Of a DNA stretch of 5,754 bases, positions 5,572 to 5,754 are shown in pieces. The stretch is from Clostridia bacterium (GTDB taxonomy: Bacteria; Bacillota; Clostridia; Christensenellales; Aristaeellaceae). The position numbers and the translations under genes were made by a program. Every line of letters starts with the position of its first letter. The stretch's first letter is position 1. The stretch is from the NCBI GenBank assembly GCA_017458865.1, contig JAFSZW010000509.1, positions 1 to 5,754 on the forward strand. The letters are read 5' to 3'. The notes beneath the pieces were generated by a model. The model saw nothing but the letters and a program-made list of their open reading frames with translations, was not told the origin of the DNA and ran no database searches.

Positions 5572-5754
5572 TCACATCTGAGCCAGCGAGCTGATGCCCC
5601 TGTGCAGATACTGTCCGTCGCCGCGCGCACCGGTAAACGCACCATCAAGGGCTATGGTTTTGCCCCGGAGGAGCACCCGCTCCACAGCACCATGAATCTG
5701 CATGCCCTCATAACAGGTGTAATCAGACGCGCCGTGCATCCGTTCCGTCGTCAG
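5572..5754 (-). CDS. Dihydropyrimidinase/hydantoinase-type amidohydrolase, C-terminal end (partial)
   Basis: The frame enters at the window edge and ends with TGA at 5574-5572, giving the last 60 residues. HGASDYTCYEGM (7-18), VERVLLRGKTIALDG (24-38) and GARGDGQYLHRG (42-53) match the C-terminal end of cyclic amidohydrolases of the dihydropyrimidinase/D-hydantoinase family (E. coli HyuA, dihydropyrimidinase), in which HxxxDYTPYEG and a final GxGxFLxR are usual. The catalytic zinc-binding part lies outside the window, so activity and substrate cannot be judged. Allantoinase and other members share a similar tail. The neighbouring mocA starts 20 bases downstream, and the pairing recalls the E. 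coli hyuA-ygfJ-xdhD region, which suggests purine, pyrimidine or hydantoin breakdown. Confidence 0.8.
   Translation of the reverse strand: MTTERMHGASDYTCYEGMQIHGAVERVLLRGKTIALDGAFTGARGDGQYLHRGISSLAQM

Noticed and set aside
5063..5581. Open frame of about 172 codons on the + strand, opposite mocA
   Set aside because: The translation is low-complexity and Arg/His-rich with no family motif, and it is antisense to a clear MocA-type gene.

Overview
The window looks like chromosomal DNA of a low- to mid-GC Gram-positive anaerobe (Bacillota, probably Clostridia- or Erysipelotrichia-like). The evidence is a strong AAGGAG ribosome-binding site in front of a TTG start, short intergenic gaps, roughly balanced base composition, and proteins that resemble the Enterococcus faecalis EF2563/EF2568 families. 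I cannot name the genus. No mobile element, tRNA, rRNA or CRISPR array is visible.

Layout. On the + strand there is one gene, yqeC (14-736). Everything else lies on the - strand and reads right to left: the C-terminal end of a dihydropyrimidinase/hydantoinase-type amidohydrolase (5572-5754, cut by the window edge); a MocA/YgfJ-type molybdenum cofactor nucleotidyltransferase (4949-5551); a 242-base gap with two tandem hairpins, a further hairpin and a near-consensus promoter (4707-4948); then a five-gene run: class V cysteine desulfurase of the EF2568 type (3561-4706), yedF (2905-3522), a small DUF3343 protein (2667-2903), selD (1602-2645) and yqeB (708-1562). yqeB and yqeC converge and their 3' ends overlap by 29 bases.

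How the genes fit together. Taken as a set this is the accessory cassette of selenium-dependent molybdenum hydroxylases (xanthine dehydrogenase/purine hydroxylase-like enzymes carrying a labile, non-selenocysteine selenium atom at the molybdenum site). The desulfurase would mobilise sulfur or selenium from an amino acid; YedF and the DUF3343 protein are candidate carriers; SelD makes selenophosphate; YqeB, YqeC and MocA are thought to mature the molybdenum/selenium cofactor. The hydroxylase itself is not in the window. The flanking dihydropyrimidinase-like gene suggests the enzyme serves purine, pyrimidine or hydantoin catabolism, as in the E. coli hyuA-ygfJ-ygfK-xdhD region.

The most interesting non-coding signal is a + strand intrinsic terminator (1580-1603) between selD and yqeB. 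No + strand gene ends near it, so it could end a long yqeC transcript that runs antisense through all of yqeB.
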